The notes below the pieces were generated by a model that made no database searches, was not told where the DNA came from, and saw only the letters and a program-made list of their open reading frames with translations. The position numbers were made by a program, and so were the translations under genes. DNA of 64,000 bases from Aeromicrobium sp. Sec7.5 (GTDB lineage: Bacteria > Actinomycetota > Actinomycetes > Propionibacteriales > Nocardioidaceae). Numbering within the stretch: position 1 is the first letter of the stretch; the number at the start of each line of letters is the position of its first letter. This document shows positions 61,636 through 64,000 of the stretch, one piece after another. The DNA lies in the NCBI RefSeq assembly GCF_036867135.1, contig NZ_JBAJIJ010000001.1:2232001-2296000 (forward strand), read 5' to 3'.

Positions 61636-61977
61636 TCAGCCGGCCATCAGTCCGGCGGCGAACGCGACGGAGACGACCAGGCCGGTCGCGAGGGCGCTGA
61701 GGCCCGTGGCCATGGCGCCCCACCGTGTGTGCCAGAAGGCCACCCAGAACGTGCCGACGACCACGGTGCCCACCGTGATCGGCACTCCCAGGAACATCAT
61801 CGCGAAGAGCACGCTGTCGCGTGGGGTCAAGGTGCAGCCGAAGCCGATGCCCTCGCACTGACCGGGCGGATTGCTGTCCGCCGCCAGGGCGTAGGCCACG
61901 ACCGCCGCGGCCCAGAGGAGGCCGATGCCCCCGAACATCCACGCCAGGCTGCGCCCGAATCGTCGCTCGGTCTCCAT
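61636..61977 (-). CDS. Small membrane protein
   Basis: A 113-residue protein with three predicted membrane helices: about 12-34 (AWMFGGIGLLWAAAVVAYAL), about 57-82 (FAMMFLGVPITVGTVVVGTF) and about 88-110 (ATGLSALATGLVVSVAFAAG). Two cysteines in the first outer loop (C41 and C48, QCEGIGFGC) may form a disulfide. I recognise no family. It lies between cysM and the prs-like gene on the same strand. The N-terminus METERRFGRS is cytoplasmic. The upstream frame to 61993 adds nothing convincing. Confidence 0.68.
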   Translation of the reverse strand: METERRFGRSLAWMFGGIGLLWAAAVVAYALAADSNPPGQCEGIGFGCTLTPRDSVLFAMMFLGVPITVGTVVVGTFWVAFWHTRWGAMATGLSALATGLVVSVAFAAGLMAG

Positions 61978-62017
61978 GGGGAGATTCCAGCACGACCCGG
62001 GTCCACTCCGGGCCGGT

Positions 62018-63318
<1,301 letters not shown>

Positions 63319-63319
<1 letters not shown>

Positions 63320-63792
63320 CAGGCGGACTCTCTCTTCGGGTCGGGGCTGTCGTGGGGGGCGTCGTCTGCGTAACGCTCGACGATCGTGACTTCTTCCTCG
63401 GTGACCTCGCCGTCGACGATCCGGTAGGACCGGAAGTCGACGGGGCCGGACTCGTGGGCGCCGTCGCGCGTGCTCACCAGCACGTAGTGGGCGTTCGGCT
63501 CCGAGGCCAGGTTGATGTCGGTGCGCGACGGGTAGGCCTCGGTGGCGGTGTGCGAGTGGTAGATCACGACGGGCTCCTCGTCGCGGTCGTCCATCTCCCG
63601 GTACAGGCGCAGGAGGTCGCCGGAGTCGAACTCGTAGAACGTCGGCGACATCGCGGCGTTGACCATCGGCACGTGCCGGGTCGGGCGATCGGACCCGATC
63701 GCACCGGCCACGACGCCGCACGCCTCGTCGGGGTGGTCGCGTCGAGCGTGGGCGACGATCGCGTCGCGGATCGCAGCGGTGATGGTCAGCAC
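63319..63792 (-). CDS. mec: Mec, JAMM metalloprotease releasing cysteine from CysO-Cys
   Basis: A 157-residue M67 peptidase. E23 (DEACG) and YHSHTATEAYPSRTD supply the JAMM site: H79, H81, S89 and D92 in H-x-H-x7-S-x2-D spacing. Mec hydrolyses the CysO-cysteine bond to free cysteine. The C-terminal tail is acidic and disordered. GTG 63792 is seven bases after TAGGAT. It heads the mec-cysO-cysM operon, the order of Rv1334-Rv1336. Confidence 0.95.
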
Positions 63793-63799
63793 GCCCTCG

Positions 63800-63805
63800 A
63801 TCCTA
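63800..63805 (-). promoter_or_regulatory. -10 element TAGGAT, leaderless start of mec operon
   Basis: TAGGAT on the minus strand is seven bases before GTG 63792. Confidence 0.55.
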
Positions 63806-63851
63806 TCGACGCCACAACATCGTTCCCGTGGTGCGTCCGAGGAGCGGTCCC

Positions 63852-64000
63852 TCAGTCGAGCACGCTGATCAGGGACTCCTGCACGTAGCCGAGCCAGTCG
63901 TAGACGTCGCTCATCGCGGCGACCGCGTCGTCCTCGGACCGCGCGACGAGGGAGGCGTCCTCCTCGGTCTCGATGCCGAGCCGCACGGCGATCGCGAGCC
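63852..64000 (-). CDS. DUF2017 family protein (C-terminal end only)
   Basis: The last 48 or so codons of a gene that continues beyond the right edge. The readable end is LAIAVRLGIETEEDASLVAR, then SEDDAVAAMSDVYDWLGYVQ and ESLISVLD. The DxYDWLGxVQESL ending is characteristic of DUF2017, which lies upstream of mec near clpS in many actinobacteria (Rv1332). Function unknown. The rest of the gene, including its start, is outside the window. Confidence 0.8.
   Translation of the reverse strand, partial: LAIAVRLGIETEEDASLVARSEDDAVAAMSDVYDWLGYVQESLISVLD

Overview
The window is very GC-rich, codes densely on both strands, and carries markers specific to actinobacteria: a WhiB regulator, a mycoredoxin, MshB (mycothiol synthesis), the Mec/CysO/CysM cysteine pathway, UvrD2, a 7Fe ferredoxin with DapC, DUF3499, PPA1309 and UPF0182 proteins. 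Many genes seem to start leaderless, with a TANNNT -10 hexamer 6-7 bases before the start codon. This is a chromosomal segment of an actinobacterium; a Nocardioides/Aeromicrobium-type organism is my inference. I see no prophage, transposase, CRISPR array or rRNA.

Layout. 1-11,040: UPF0182 (cut by the edge), PPA1309, a PDZ/Lon-like membrane protease, a DUF2342 metallo-hydrolase, Nudix, a YgjP-like peptidase, DUF5679, a ThiF-like protein, an AarF/UbiB kinase, UvrD2 and mycoredoxin. This is the order of M. tuberculosis Rv3193c-Rv3198A, but without whiB7. 11,060-16,550: glycerol use (glpK, glpD), a DUF4097 protein, and a quinone reductase divergent from its HxlR regulator. 16,558-22,993: a 76-bp palindromic element, an Nramp-like fragment, an FAD oxidoreductase, tRNA-Lys(CTT), a spermidine-synthase-like protein, an ABC exporter, a CoA-binding protein and an epimerase. 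22,975-30,530: the complete kdpFABCDE potassium-uptake operon, with a likely KdpE operator upstream. 30,627-33,748: a TIGR03086 protein with an HxlR regulator and a palindromic operator, then two overlapping CitE-type CoA-lyase genes.

33,764-39,501: dapC, fdxA, an acetyltransferase, a VanW protein, DUF6113 and mshB (compare Rv1170-Rv1178). 39,540-41,636: an S9 peptidase ending at a strong hairpin. 41,709-57,606: envelope genes: an LRV-domain membrane protein, phosphomannomutase, DUF3499, a zincin-family protein without its zinc site, DUF5719, a large membrane glycosyltransferase, WhiB, a degenerate FbiA/CofD-like protein, TIGR03089, a Wzm/Wzt-type ABC exporter, two LytR-CpsA-Psr proteins and an SGNH hydrolase (compare Rv3257c-Rv3268). 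57,603-64,000: rdgB, rph, an MBL hydrolase, murI, a divergent PRPP synthetase, a small membrane protein, cysM, cysO, mec and the end of a DUF2017 gene (compare Rv1332-Rv1341).

How the genes work together. GlpK and GlpD turn glycerol into dihydroxyacetone phosphate. KdpDE senses potassium limitation and drives KdpFABC. Phosphomannomutase, the glycosyltransferase, Wzm/Wzt and the LCP proteins fit synthesis, export and attachment of wall glycans. CysO carries sulfur for CysM, and Mec releases the cysteine. Most interesting to me: a CysO with 14 residues after its GG terminus, a decayed CofD/FbiA at the fbiA locus, a conserved-looking promoter in front of an 80-residue Nramp fragment, the kdp and HxlR operators, and the frequency of leaderless starts.
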